64,000 nucleotides of DNA from JAIBJN01 sp963748205 (GTDB lineage Bacteria > Actinomycetota > Thermoleophilia > Gaiellales > Gaiellaceae), in the NCBI GenBank assembly GCA_963748205.1, contig CAVVIB010000028.1, positions 72,620-136,619 of the forward strand, in the 5' to 3' direction. The position numbers and the translations under genes are program-made. The notes beneath the pieces are model-generated. The model had not been told where the DNA came from and searched no databases. It was given only the letters and a program-made list of their open reading frames with translations. Shown piece after piece: positions 50,422-58,976 of the stretch. Within the stretch, counting starts at the first letter, position 1, and each line of letters starts with the position of its first letter.

Positions 50422-51405
50422 GTGAAGGCAGTCGTCCAGGAGGGCTATGGGGCGCCGGAGCGTGTGCTCCGCCCCGCCGAGATCGATCCGCCGCCCGTCG
50501 GCGACGATGACGTCCTCATCCGCGTGCGTGCCACGTGCGTGAACACGCCGGACTGGATCACAGTGGCCGGAGTGCCGTACGCCCTGCGGCTGCAAACCGG
50601 GCTACGAGGGCCGAAGTCGCCGGTCCGGGGAACGGACTTCGCCGGCGTCGTCGAGGCCGTCGGCGCCGAGGTGACCGACATCCACCCCGGCGACGAGGTG
50701 TTCGGGTCGGCGTGGACCGGTTCGATGGCCACGGTCGGCACCTACGCGGAGCTGACCGTCGCGCCGGCACAGCAGATGATCAGGAAGCCCGAGGGGCTCA
50801 GCTTCGAAGAGGCGGCCGGATCGGTCATGTCGGGCATCACCGCGCTCAGTGCGATGCGCGACGTCGCCAAGGTCGGGCCGGGGACGTCCGTCCTCGTCAA
50901 CGGCGCGTCGGGCGGCGTCGGCACGTTCGCCGTGCAGGTCGCGAAGGCCCTCGGCGCGGAGGTCACCGGCGTGTGCAGCACGAGGAACGTCGAGCTCGTC
51001 AGGTCGCTGGGCGCCGACGTCGTCGATTACACGCAAGAGGACTTCACGCGCGGCGAGCGGCGCTGGGACGTCATCCTCGACAACGTCCTGAGCCACTCCC
51101 CGAAGCAGACGGCTCGCGCGCTCGCGCCCGGCGGCATCCTCATGCCGAACAGCGTCGGGAACACCGGCGGCCTGCTCGCAGGCATGCCGCGGATGGCCAG
51201 GGCCGCCTTGATGGGGAAGGGCTCGAGGGATGTCCGGTTCGTCCCGTGCGTCTCAAATCGCGAGAACCTGGAGGCGCTCGCGGCGCTGCTCGAATCCGAC
51301 GCCAAGGTCGTGATCGACACGGTCTACCCGCTCGACGACGCCGGAAAGGCGGTCGCCCACATGCTCGGGCACCGCGCGCGCGGCAAGATCGTCATCGCCG
51401 TCTAG
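50422..51405 (+). CDS. Medium-chain (quinone-type) NAD(P)-dependent oxidoreductase
   Basis: 327 residues. A GroES-like N-terminal domain (MKAVVQEGYGAPERVLRPAE, GTDFAGVVEAVGAEVTDIHP) and a Rossmann domain (VLVNGASGGVGTFAVQVAKAL) identify a zinc-free quinone oxidoreductase/enoyl reductase-like enzyme. No structural zinc Cys set. TTGGAGGAAA fixes GTG 50422, and TAGACT at 50349-50354 could be the -10 of a short-leader transcript. Substrate unknown. Confidence 0.88.
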   Translation: MKAVVQEGYGAPERVLRPAEIDPPPVGDDDVLIRVRATCVNTPDWITVAGVPYALRLQTGLRGPKSPVRGTDFAGVVEAVGAEVTDIHPGDEVFGSAWTGSMATVGTYAELTVAPAQQMIRKPEGLSFEEAAGSVMSGITALSAMRDVAKVGPGTSVLVNGASGGVGTFAVQVAKALGAEVTGVCSTRNVELVRSLGADVVDYTQEDFTRGERRWDVILDNVLSHSPKQTARALAPGGILMPNSVGNTGGLLAGMPRMARAALMGKGSRDVRFVPCVSNRENLEALAALLESDAKVVIDTVYPLDDAGKAVAHMLGHRARGKIVIAV

Positions 51406-51474
51406 CCGCTGAAGAAATCGCGCCGTCGCGGAGCACTTCGGGACGCCCGCCTGCGCGGGTGTCAAGATCACCGC

Positions 51475-52776
51475 GTGAGCGCGCCGTCCGTCCCCGCTGC
51501 GCCGTCCGGATGGACGTATCTCCGGCTCGTCCTGCTCGGGGCGCTCGTCGGCATCCCGGCGGCGTTCGTCGCGGTGGGCTTCCTGGGGCTCGTTCACTAC
51601 CTCGAGCACTGGCTGTGGGACGAGCTCCCGGAGGCACTCGGGCACTCCTCCCCGCCCTGGTACCTCGTCCTCCTCCTGCCGGTGGCCGGCGCCGCGCTCG
51701 TGCTCGCCGCGCGGACGCTCTTCCCGGGCGACGGCGGCCACAGGCCGCTCGAGGGAATCAAGGTCGATCCGATCCCACCCTCGCACGCCCTGAGCATCGC
51801 CCTTGCCGCGCTCGCCACCCTGGCGTTCGGAGGCGTCCTCGGCCCCGAGGCCCCGCTCATCGCGCTCGGGTCGATCGTCGGGCTCGTCCTCACGTCGTTC
51901 GCCAGGCTCGACCAGCGTGAGAGCGCGGTCGTCTCGACGGCCGGATCCTTCTCTGCGATCTCGGCGCTCTTCGGTGGCCCGCTCGTCGGCGGCGTGTTGA
52001 TGGTCGAGGGTGCGATCGGCCTGGGCGCGGCGGCGCTCCCGGTGCTGCTTCCAGGCTTCGTCGCCGCGGCGGTCGGCTACGTGATCATCATCGGGTTCGG
52101 CGACTGGGGCGGTCTCGACACGCCCGGCTTGGCGGTCCCCGACCTCCCGGTGTACGAGGGCACGCACGCCGGCGATCTGTTGCTGGCCGTCTGCGTGGGC
52201 GTTCTCGCCGCGCTCCTCGTCGTCGCCGTACGTGCCATGGCGACCCGCATAGACGGTCCGGGCCACGCCCGCCTAGGGCTCCCGGTCGTCCTGATCGGAG
52301 GAGGCGCGGCGGTGGGGGCGCTCGCGGTGCTCGCGGACGCGCTCGGCGCCAACTCGCAGGACGTGCTCTTCTCCGGGCAAGCCTCGGTGCCGGCGCTCGT
52401 CGCGGAGGACTCGGCCAAGATCGTCTTCGTCCTCCTGGCTGCCAAGGCGCTCGCCTACGGCATCTGCCTCGGCGCAGGGTTCCGCGGAGGGCCCGTCTTT
52501 CCCGCCATCTTCCTCGGCATCGGGCTGGCGACACTTGCAGTCGTCTGGTTCGACGCGTCGCCGACGTGGGCGATCGCGGCAGGCGCCGCCGCCGGGACCG
52601 CGGCCACGACGAGGTTGCTGCTCACCTCCATGCTCCTCGGAGGGCTGCTCGCCGGGACGGCCGGCCTGGATGCGATCCCGTCAGCCGTCCTCGCCGCGTC
52701 GGCTGCCTGGCTGGCCGTGAACGCGCTGGAGCGGCGGAAAAGCCAGGCCGAGCAGCAAGCGCAAGTGGTCGCCTAG
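51475..52776 (+). CDS. ClC-family chloride channel or transporter
   Basis: 433 residues, about ten membrane helices. Family loops: GGVLGPEAPLIALGSIVGLV (the GREGP-like loop altered to GPEAP), GSFSAISALFGGPLVGGVLM and AGFRGGPVFPAIFLGIGL. No C-terminal CBS domains. The external gating glutamate of GREGP seems retained as the Glu in GPEAP. It ends convergent with the GATase gene (4-base overlap). May move Cl- or F-. Confidence 0.88.
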   Translation: MSAPSVPAAPSGWTYLRLVLLGALVGIPAAFVAVGFLGLVHYLEHWLWDELPEALGHSSPPWYLVLLLPVAGAALVLAARTLFPGDGGHRPLEGIKVDPIPPSHALSIALAALATLAFGGVLGPEAPLIALGSIVGLVLTSFARLDQRESAVVSTAGSFSAISALFGGPLVGGVLMVEGAIGLGAAALPVLLPGFVAAAVGYVIIIGFGDWGGLDTPGLAVPDLPVYEGTHAGDLLLAVCVGVLAALLVVAVRAMATRIDGPGHARLGLPVVLIGGGAAVGALAVLADALGANSQDVLFSGQASVPALVAEDSAKIVFVLLAAKALAYGICLGAGFRGGPVFPAIFLGIGLATLAVVWFDASPTWAIAAGAAAGTAATTRLLLTSMLLGGLLAGTAGLDAIPSAVLAASAAWLAVNALERRKSQAEQQAQVVA

Positions 52777-53602
52777 CGCGCGGGCGTGAAGGGCCGCATC
52801 TCGTCCTCGCCCGGCCGGACGACGCCGGCGTGCGACTCGGGGACTTCGTTCCAGGCGCCGGGCAGGTCGCCGAGAGGCTCTGACACGACCGCCCGCGTCT
52901 CGTCCGACAGGTCCGCGAGCTCCTCGTTCTCGGGGTAGATCGCCTTCAGGCTGTCCATGCGGGTGCTGAAGTAGAGCGAACGGCTCTTCCCCTCGGTCGA
53001 GTAGCGGAACGCCCAGATCGACCGCCCGTCCGTTGTTGCGACCGTCATCTGCATCGGGTTGTCGATCCCGTGCGCGGCGCCCGTCTCCTCGACGAAGCCG
53101 ACCATCCGCTCGACGGCGGAGATGCGGGTCGCTCTCGAGCCCGAAGGTGAGCGCGAGGTAGAACATCACCTCCGAGTCGGTCGTGCCTTCGATGGACGTG
53201 AAGAGGGAGTCGTCGACGGCCATGACGAGCTCGCGCCGGATGCGCATGAAGTCGTGGATCGCCCCGTTGTGCATCCACAGCCAGCGGCCGTGGCGGAACG
53301 GGTGCGTGTTCGTCTCCTGGATCGCCGTGCCGGTCGAGGCGCGGATGTGCGCCAGGAAGAGCGGCGAGCGAATCCCGGCGGCCAGCTCGCGCAGGTTGCG
53401 GTCGTTCCAGGCAGGGTGCGTGCTGCGGTAGAGCCGCGGTGTCCTCGCCGCCGTCGTACCACCCCACGCCGAAGCCGTCGCCGTTCGTCGTCGTCGCGCC
53501 CAACCGGGAGTGGAGGCTCTGGTCGATCAGCGAGCGGTCGCGCTTGAGCAGCACGCCCTCGAGCGGGATCGGCGAGCCCGAATAGGCGAGCCAGCGGCAC
53601 AT
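52773..53602 (-). CDS. Class II glutamine amidotransferase (YafJ/EgtC-like), two apparent frameshifts
   Basis: About 275 residues when repaired. Begins MCRWLAYSGSPIPLEGVLL with the Ntn nucleophile Cys2. The core shows TNGDGFGVGWYDGGED, RSPLFLAHIRASTGTAIQ, NTHPFRHGRWLWMHNGAIHD and TTDSEVMFYLALTFGLES. Two breaks: near 53434 (EDTA to LYRSTHPAWND) and in a GGG run at 53126-53128 (LESD to RISAVERMVGF). Each is cured by removing one base and the total length is 3n+2. YafJ-type proteins are unassigned; EgtC acts in ergothioneine synthesis. Coupled to the CYTH gene (2-base gap). Confidence 0.85.
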
Positions 53603-53604
53603 CG

Positions 53605-54381
53605 CTACGCGCTCTCCTTCAGCTCGCGCGCGTAGAAATCGAGCGCCGTGCGCGTCTTCGTCTGCTGCTCGCCCAGAAGGTCGACGCCCTTTCCGGCCAG
53701 GAAAGTGCGGGCCTCCGCCGCCACGTCGAAGGCCTCGGACGGCTCGCACTTGGTCGAGAGCTCGAGGATTCGCGTGTTGTCGGGGTAGAGCCACATCTCG
53801 GCGACCAGCTTGCGGTCGAAGCCCTTCGGGACGTACCGCAGCTTGAGCACGAAGATCGGCCCGAGAACCGACAGGCCGTCCAGCTCGATGCCCTCGGGCG
53901 CGTGCTCGGCGAACAGGGCCCGCTGCTCCTTGGTGAACAGCTTGCGCAGCGGCCGCTTCCCGGAGACGCCCTTGAGGATGTCGGTCGGCGGAACGCCCTT
54001 GAGCGAGGCCGAGCAGACGAACCCGCCCGGCATCGCGTCCACCTCGACACCGAACCCGGGCGAACGCCGCAGCTTCGCGGGCAGCTCATCGGGAACGACG
54101 GGGCGCAGCTTGACGACCGAGTCGTCGCCCTTCCTCTGCGCACGGCGCACGCGGGCGACGAGCCCGCTCCCGTTCAGCGTGAGATCGGGCGTGTCGAGGA
54201 AGAAGACCTGCCGGATCTCCGCCTGGAGCGGATCGAGGCCGAGCGCCGCGACGGTCGAGCGCTGGTCCTGCTCGGGGACGGTGAGCTTGAGCTCGACGGT
54301 GTCGCAGTGGTCGAGCAGCGCGGCGAGCTCCGTGCGCTGCTCGTCTGAGAGGAGCGGAGTCTGTGCTTCGACTGTCGCCAT
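53605..54381 (-). CDS. CYTH-domain-like protein
   Basis: 258 residues. The N-terminal DTVELKLTVPEQD resembles the ExExK strand of the CYTH/triphosphate tunnel fold; FFLDTPDLTLNGSGLVARVR and SVVKLRPVVPDEL supply basic barrel strands, and PKGFDRKLVAEMWLYPDN an inward strand. Family members hydrolyse or bind triphosphates, polyphosphate or cyclic nucleotides. ATG 54381 is preceded by GGAGACGTC. Forms a unit with the GATase and probably the PLD gene. Exact activity unknown. Confidence 0.75.
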   Translation of the reverse strand: MATVEAQTPLLSDEQRTELAALLDHCDTVELKLTVPEQDQRSTVAALGLDPLQAEIRQVFFLDTPDLTLNGSGLVARVRRAQRKGDDSVVKLRPVVPDELPAKLRRSPGFGVEVDAMPGGFVCSASLKGVPPTDILKGVSGKRPLRKLFTKEQRALFAEHAPEGIELDGLSVLGPIFVLKLRYVPKGFDRKLVAEMWLYPDNTRILELSTKCEPSEAFDVAAEARTFLAGKGVDLLGEQQTKTRTALDFYARELKESA

Positions 54382-54420
54382 GACGTCTCCTGAGTAGCCC
54401 GTTTCAGCGACCCTAACCGC

Positions 54421-55635
54421 TCAGAGGAGCGGGGACAGCGCGGCGAACACCGCGGCCTTCGCGCGCGCCTTCGCCCCCGTCAGCACGCGGCCCGGGCCGG
54501 AGACTGCTTCCGCCGGTGCGCTGAAGCGCTCGTCGAACTGCGCGGCGAGGGCCTGCGACCGCAGCTGGAGGTCGATCTCGAAGAAGCGCTTGAGGCTCCA
54601 GGCCTCGAGATTGCAGGTGCCCGCGAGGAGCTCCTCGCCGTCGCGCACGAACGCCTTCGCGTGCAGCATCGTCGGGTACTCGAGGATCCGCACGCCGGCG
54701 TCCAGCAGCTTCGGGTGGTGGAACTGCTGGGCCGCGGCGCAGGCCCAGTTGTTCGCGTTCGCGGGCACGAAGAGGCGCACACGTACGCCGCGGCGGGCAG
54801 CCTTCGCGATCCGGTTGATCATCCCGCGGTCGGTCACGTACGGGTTGACGACGTCGAGCGTCTCCGTAGCGGAGTCGAGCACGCGCGCGATCGCGTCCGT
54901 GATCGGCCTGTACCGGCCGGGGGCGTTGTGGAGCACCTGGGCCGGGATCGGATCCTCGCCGGGCTCGAGCGGCGGGAAGAACGCGTCGAGGCCGTCGATC
55001 GGGATCGTGCCGCCGAGCCACCGGAAGCTCGCGAGGAAGACCAGCTGGAGCTGCGACACGACAGGGCCCTCGACGCGCAGGAAGAGGTCGTGGAAGCGAC
55101 CGTCCTGGAAATGATCCTCGATGCCGGCACCGCCGACCCAGCCGATGCGGCCGTCGATGACGATCACCTTGCGATGGTCGATGTGCCCGAGACCTCTCAG
55201 GTTCCAGCGCAGCGCGCCGCCTCCGCCCAGGGGCCCGTCCTGGGTGCGGGGCTTCGTGGCGCGGACGACGCAGACGTCGATCCCCGCGGCCGCGAGCCGC
55301 TCGTAGAGCGCCTGGGAGTCCTCCTCGGGTTTGGAGCCCTGCCGGTCGACGACGATCCGGACCGGCACGCCTTCGAGAGCCTTGGCGATCAACGCCTCGG
55401 CGAACGCGTCCCCGACGACGCCGGGCCGGAAGCCGAACTGGTTGATGTGGATCGAGGACGACGCGGAGGCGATGTCCTCGAGCATCGGCGGGTAGAAGGA
55501 CTCGCCCTCGACGAGCACCTCCGCGGACGAGGCCGCGCTCTCGTCGAAGGCGAGCGCGAGCGCCCCGAGGCTCACCGGCCCCGCGAGCAGCTCCTCGGCG
55601 CGCTCGGCGAGCCGTCCGTTGGCGACCGTCTGCAT
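54421..55635 (-). CDS. Phospholipase D-type protein (cardiolipin synthase-like)
   Basis: 404 residues. Two HKD motifs: DHRKVIVIDGRIGWVGGAG and LHAKAFVRDGEELLAGTCNL. The spacing and IHINQFGFRPGVVGDAFAEA resemble soluble cardiolipin synthase/PLD family members without membrane segments. ATG 55635 is preferred since GGAGAGG lies 9 bases upstream; ATG 55644 abuts that site. Upstream of the CYTH gene on the same strand, 39 bases apart. May make phospholipid or hydrolyse phosphodiesters. Confidence 0.85.
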   Translation of the reverse strand: MQTVANGRLAERAEELLAGPVSLGALALAFDESAASSAEVLVEGESFYPPMLEDIASASSSIHINQFGFRPGVVGDAFAEALIAKALEGVPVRIVVDRQGSKPEEDSQALYERLAAAGIDVCVVRATKPRTQDGPLGGGGALRWNLRGLGHIDHRKVIVIDGRIGWVGGAGIEDHFQDGRFHDLFLRVEGPVVSQLQLVFLASFRWLGGTIPIDGLDAFFPPLEPGEDPIPAQVLHNAPGRYRPITDAIARVLDSATETLDVVNPYVTDRGMINRIAKAARRGVRVRLFVPANANNWACAAAQQFHHPKLLDAGVRILEYPTMLHAKAFVRDGEELLAGTCNLEAWSLKRFFEIDLQLRSQALAAQFDERFSAPAEAVSGPGRVLTGAKARAKAAVFAALSPLL

Positions 55636-55669
55636 GCCGCGCATCCTCTCCAGTCTGCGGCCGCGGTGT

Positions 55670-56068
55670 CTACTCGCCGAGCGGAGCGAAGAGATCGACC
55701 ACGTTGCCGTCGGGATCCTTCACCTCGGCGTAGCGCTGGCCCCAGAAGGCATCCCAGGGCTCGCGGTACGCCTGGCCGCCCGCAGCGACGAGCTCCTCGT
55801 AGAGGCGGTCGACCTCCGCGGGCGAGTCGCAGAGGAACGCCAGCACCGTGCGCTGGCTGCCCGAGGGCGGCGTCCAGTCGGGGGCGAACGAGCGCACCAC
55901 CTCCTCGGTGTCCATCATGAAGCGGAGGCCTCCGGGCATGCTCGCCTCCACGTGGCCGTGCCCCTCGGGGTCGAGCGGCTCCGGGAACTCGAGCCCGAGC
56001 AGGCGATAGAAGCCGACCGCCCGCTCGAGGTCGGAGACGACTACGCCGATGGCATCGATCCGCGCCAC
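55670..56068 (-). CDS. VOC/glyoxalase-fold protein
   Basis: 132 residues. Two paired beta-alpha-beta-beta-beta modules: IDAIGVVVSDLERAVGFYRL and the closing QRYAEVKDPDGNVVDLFAPL with the metal Glu and Asp/Asn positions of the vicinal oxygen chelate fold. It could be a dioxygenase or resistance-type binding protein. GTG 56068 follows a TACGCT hexamer by 7 bases. Confidence 0.82.
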   Translation of the reverse strand: MARIDAIGVVVSDLERAVGFYRLLGLEFPEPLDPEGHGHVEASMPGGLRFMMDTEEVVRSFAPDWTPPSGSQRTVLAFLCDSPAEVDRLYEELVAAGGQAYREPWDAFWGQRYAEVKDPDGNVVDLFAPLGE

Positions 56069-56075
56069 GGGCGTT

Positions 56076-56081
56076 AGCGTA
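56076..56081 (-). promoter_or_regulatory. Leaderless -10 element of the VOC gene
   Basis: TACGCT on the minus strand, 7 bases before GTG 56068. Confidence 0.4.
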
Positions 56082-56128
56082 GCGGGGCAGTCGAACTTCT
56101 GCCCCTCGAATCCCGTCTAAGCGAGCAG

Positions 56129-56846
56129 ATGCGACGAGCGCTCCTCTGCCTGGTGCTGTTGGCGGCCGCCGGCTGCGCCGGGGGACGAGCGGGCCGCCGA
56201 GGTCCCACCGAGCCCGCCGGCAACCTGGACTGCCTCTACCCCCTCGTGTGGGACGACCGGTACTACGAGCCGGCCGTCGAGCTGCCGCGCGAGCTGGGAG
56301 GTCGGCGAGGAGCTCGGCCCGGGCGTCGTCCTCGGCTGCGGGAGCCCCGAGATGGGCTACTACCCCGACGAAGGCGTAGAGGTGAGGAGCGTCGAGGGCA
56401 TCCACTCGTCCATCGCCGTCGCGGCGCTGATGGACGGGTCTACGAGATCGGGGATCTGCGCCGCGCCCGGCTATCTGATCGAGAGCCCGCAGCATCCGCT
56501 CCACGAGGCCCTCGCCGAGAACTGGGGGTACGACGACCAGTCGTGGTACACCTGCGAGGAGAAGACGCTCAGGACGAGAGGGCGGTCGCTCACGACGCCC
56601 GAGCTCGGGCAAGGCCTCGAGGTCGTAGCCGTCAACCCGGCAGTCGAGAAGCTGCTCGTGGCCCCGGGCGGGAACCGCTGGGTTTCCATCAATCCGGAGA
56701 CGGAGTTCACCGGGTTCGACCGAAACGGCGTCCCCTTCGTCAGGGAGGGCGACGACTTCATGCTCGTGGCCAAGGTGTGCCAGGACGAGGACGACCCCGT
56801 CCCGGACGGGCCGTTCCTCGTCGCTGAGCGCATCCGCAAGCTCTAG
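56129..56846 (+). CDS. Putative lipoprotein, one apparent frameshift
   Basis: About 238 residues when repaired. Signal peptide with lipobox LLAAAGCAGG. The mature protein is Cys-containing (GNLDCLYPLVWDDRYY, LGCGSPEMGYY, SGICAAPGYLIE, WYTCEEK, VCQDEDD), so likely disulfide-bonded outside the membrane. A GGG run (56296-56298) shifts the frame; one base less joins ELPREL to EVGEELGPGVVLGCG. No family recognised. Confidence 0.7.
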
Positions 56847-56856
56847 CCACGGCCAC

Positions 56857-56885
56857 GTAAGAACCGCGTCGTAACCGTCACGAAC
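56857..56885 (+). promoter_or_regulatory. Bipartite motif, copy 1
   Basis: GTAAGAACCG, 10 bases, then GTCACGAAC. The same layout recurs at 57664-57692. Copy 1 ends 36 bases before GTG 56922, just before a leader with AAAGGAGG. It looks like a promoter or operator. Confidence 0.5.
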
Positions 56886-56921
56886 ACCTCCGAGACCTCG
56901 GGAGAGGGAAAGGAGGCCCCT

Positions 56922-57611
56922 GTGAGCAAGACGCACACACTTCGGCCCGTTCGGCTGGGCCTGACGCTGGCGATGGCGGTTACCGCCGCGCTGATCGCGC
57001 TCGTGGCGGCAGGCGGCCCGGCAGCCCTGGCAAACGGCAACGACGGGCGTGACGGCAAGGGCTCGATCTCCAAGAAGGAGCTGAACCTGCGCCAGGACAT
57101 GCGCAAGCTGTGGGAGGACCACATCACCTGGACACGGCTCGCGATCATCAGCCTGACGACGAACTCGCCGGACACCCAGGCGACCGTGGGACGGCTCCTG
57201 CGAAACCAGGACGACATCGGCGATGCGATCAAGCCGTTCTACGGCAACGCCGCCGGCGAGGAGCTGAGCCGACTCCTGCGCGAGCACATCCTCATCGCGG
57301 CCGATCTGATCGCCGCCGCGAAGGCGGGCGACGCCGCCGGCGTCGCGACGCACCAGGCGCGCTGGCGGGCGAACGCGGACGAGATCGCCGCCTTCCTGAA
57401 CGCCGCCAATCCGCGCTCGTGGAAGTTCCGCGAGATGCAGTCGATGCTCTACGAGCATCTCGACCTGACGACGACCGAGGTCGTCGCCCGGCTCCAGGGC
57501 AACTGGGACGCCGACGTGGCCGCGTACGACGCGATCCACCTCCAGGCGCTCGAGATGGCCGACGAGCTCTCGACCGGCATCGTCAAGCAGTTCGAACGGC
57601 GCTTCCGCTAG
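56922..57611 (+). CDS. Secreted helical protein of unknown function (229 aa)
   Basis: GTG 56922 follows AAAGGAGG. Signal peptide to about residue 38 (LTLAMAVTAALIALVAAGGP). The mature part is helical with LRQDMRKLWEDHITWTRLAI, DDIGDAIKPFYGNAAGEELS, LREHILIAADLIAAAKAGDA and HQARWRANADEIAAFLNAAN. I recall similar secreted proteins in other soil bacteria, annotated as hypothetical. The His, Asp and Trp pattern could bind metal. Followed by a strong terminator. Confidence 0.8.
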   Translation: MSKTHTLRPVRLGLTLAMAVTAALIALVAAGGPAALANGNDGRDGKGSISKKELNLRQDMRKLWEDHITWTRLAIISLTTNSPDTQATVGRLLRNQDDIGDAIKPFYGNAAGEELSRLLREHILIAADLIAAAKAGDAAGVATHQARWRANADEIAAFLNAANPRSWKFREMQSMLYEHLDLTTTEVVARLQGNWDADVAAYDAIHLQALEMADELSTGIVKQFERRFR

Positions 57612-57623
57612 CCGCACCACCGG

Positions 57624-57653
57624 CCCCGGAGCGCCGTCCTGGGCGCTCCGGGG
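57624..57653 (+). terminator. Strong hairpin terminator
   Basis: Twelve-base arms CCCCGGAGCGCC/GGCGCTCCGGGG with a 6-base loop, 13 bases after the stop at 57611. No T run. Confidence 0.65.
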
Positions 57654-57663
57654 CTCCTCCCCG

Positions 57664-57692
57664 GTAAGAACCGCCGCCCGCGGGTCACAAAC
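57664..57692 (+). promoter_or_regulatory. Bipartite motif, copy 2
   Basis: GTAAGAACCG, 10 bases, GTCACAAAC; 18 of 19 fixed positions agree with copy 1. It ends 7 bases before GTG 57700, the place where the other leaderless genes have a TANNNT. Confidence 0.5.
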
Positions 57693-57699
57693 GCCCTTC

Positions 57700-58293
57700 G
57701 TGGGACTGATCCCCTTCTGCGGCCTCAGCTTCGGCACGCGGCCCGGCGTCGTGATGACGCCGCGACCGGCGAGCGAGCGCCTCGTGCGCGCTGCGGTCGG
57801 CCTCGTCGGCGACCGCCCGGCGCGCGTCGTCGACGTCGGCACGGGGTCAGGCGCGCTCGCCGTCGCCATCGCCGCGCGGGCTCCCCAGGCACGCGTGTGG
57901 GCGACCGACTCGAGCCCGGCGGCCGTCGAGCTTGCGTGCGAGAACGTCCGTCGCCATGGACTCCTCCACCGCGTCGTCGTCCTGGAGGGCGACCTGCTGG
58001 ATCCCGTGCCCGGGCCCGTCGACCTCGTCGTCGCGAACCTGCCCTACCTCCCCCTCGCGGAGCGGGGCCGGCACACCGACGTCGCGGACGAGCCGCCGCA
58101 GGCCGTGTTCGCGGCAGACGACGGCCTGGAGCCCTACCGGCGACTGCTCCAGGCGGCCGAGGAGCGGCTTGCGCCCGATGGCGCGGTCGTTCTCCAGTTC
58201 CGCCGCAACGTGCTGCACGCAGGCCGCGAGCGGCTCGGCCTCCTCCGCGCCCGCCTGGAGCACGAGGCTATGCTCGCCCGCGAGGCCGCCTGA
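57700..58293 (+). CDS. PrmC/HemK-like N5-glutamine or related methyltransferase
   Basis: 197 residues. It has the AdoMet loop RVVDVGTGSGALAVAIAARA and the family catalytic motif NLPYLP. Length is shorter than PrmC (about 280) since the N-terminal helical domain is absent; FGTRPGVVMTPRPASERLV aligns with the PRPETE start of the catalytic part. It may methylate a ribosomal protein, release factor or small molecule. The nitroreductase start overlaps its stop (TGATG). Confidence 0.82.
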   Translation: MGLIPFCGLSFGTRPGVVMTPRPASERLVRAAVGLVGDRPARVVDVGTGSGALAVAIAARAPQARVWATDSSPAAVELACENVRRHGLLHRVVVLEGDLLDPVPGPVDLVVANLPYLPLAERGRHTDVADEPPQAVFAADDGLEPYRRLLQAAEERLAPDGAVVLQFRRNVLHAGRERLGLLRARLEHEAMLAREAA

Positions 58294-58970
58294 TGTCGAC
58301 CACCACCGGCGCGTTCCGCCCGCTCCCGCTCGAGTTCGACCGCCTGCCGGAGGCGGAGATGCGCAAACGCTCGGCGGAGTTCCTCGAGCTCATGCTCCGC
58401 CGCCGCTCCGTGCGGCAGTTCTCGGACGAGCCCGTCCCACGCGAGCTCCTCGAGGACGCACTCAGGGTCGCGGGCTCGGCGCCCTCCGGGGCGAACCAGC
58501 AGCCGTGGTCGTTCGTCGTGGTCTCCGACCCCGGCGTCAAGGCGCGGATCCGCGAGGCGGCCGAGCACGAGGAGAAGCTCCTTTACACCGAGCGGGCGAC
58601 CCAGGAGTACCTGGACGTCCTCGAGCCGATCGGGACGGACTGGTCGAAGCCGCATCTGACGGACGCCCCGCACCTGGTCGCGATCTTCGAGCAGCCCTGG
58701 AGCTTCGACGAGAACGGCGAGAAGCGGAAGCACTACTTCGTGCGCGAGTCGGTCGGCATCGCGACCGGCTTCCTCCTCGCCGCGCTCCACACCGCCGGTC
58801 TGGCGACCCTGACGCACTCGCCGTCGCCGATGGGCTTCCTCAAGGAGATCCTCGAGCGCCCGGAGAACGAGCGGCCGTTCCTGCTGATCCCGGTCGGCTA
58901 TCCCGCGGCGGACGCGACGACGCCCACGCTCGTCAAGAAGACGCTCGGCGAAATCGCGGACTTCGTCTAG
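58293..58970 (+). CDS. Nitroreductase-family flavoprotein
   Basis: 225 residues. FMN-binding fold: LMLRRRSVRQFSDEPVPREL, AGSAPSGANQQPWSFVVVSD and the closing PFLLIPVGYPAADATTPTLV. The DAPHLVAIFEQ and the FDENGEKRKHYFVRESVGIA segment point to iodotyrosine deiodinase-like members. ATG 58293 overlaps the methyltransferase stop, so translation is coupled. Substrate unknown. Confidence 0.87.
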   Translation: MSTTTGAFRPLPLEFDRLPEAEMRKRSAEFLELMLRRRSVRQFSDEPVPRELLEDALRVAGSAPSGANQQPWSFVVVSDPGVKARIREAAEHEEKLLYTERATQEYLDVLEPIGTDWSKPHLTDAPHLVAIFEQPWSFDENGEKRKHYFVRESVGIATGFLLAALHTAGLATLTHSPSPMGFLKEILERPENERPFLLIPVGYPAADATTPTLVKKTLGEIADFV

Positions 58971-58976
58971 ACGCCA

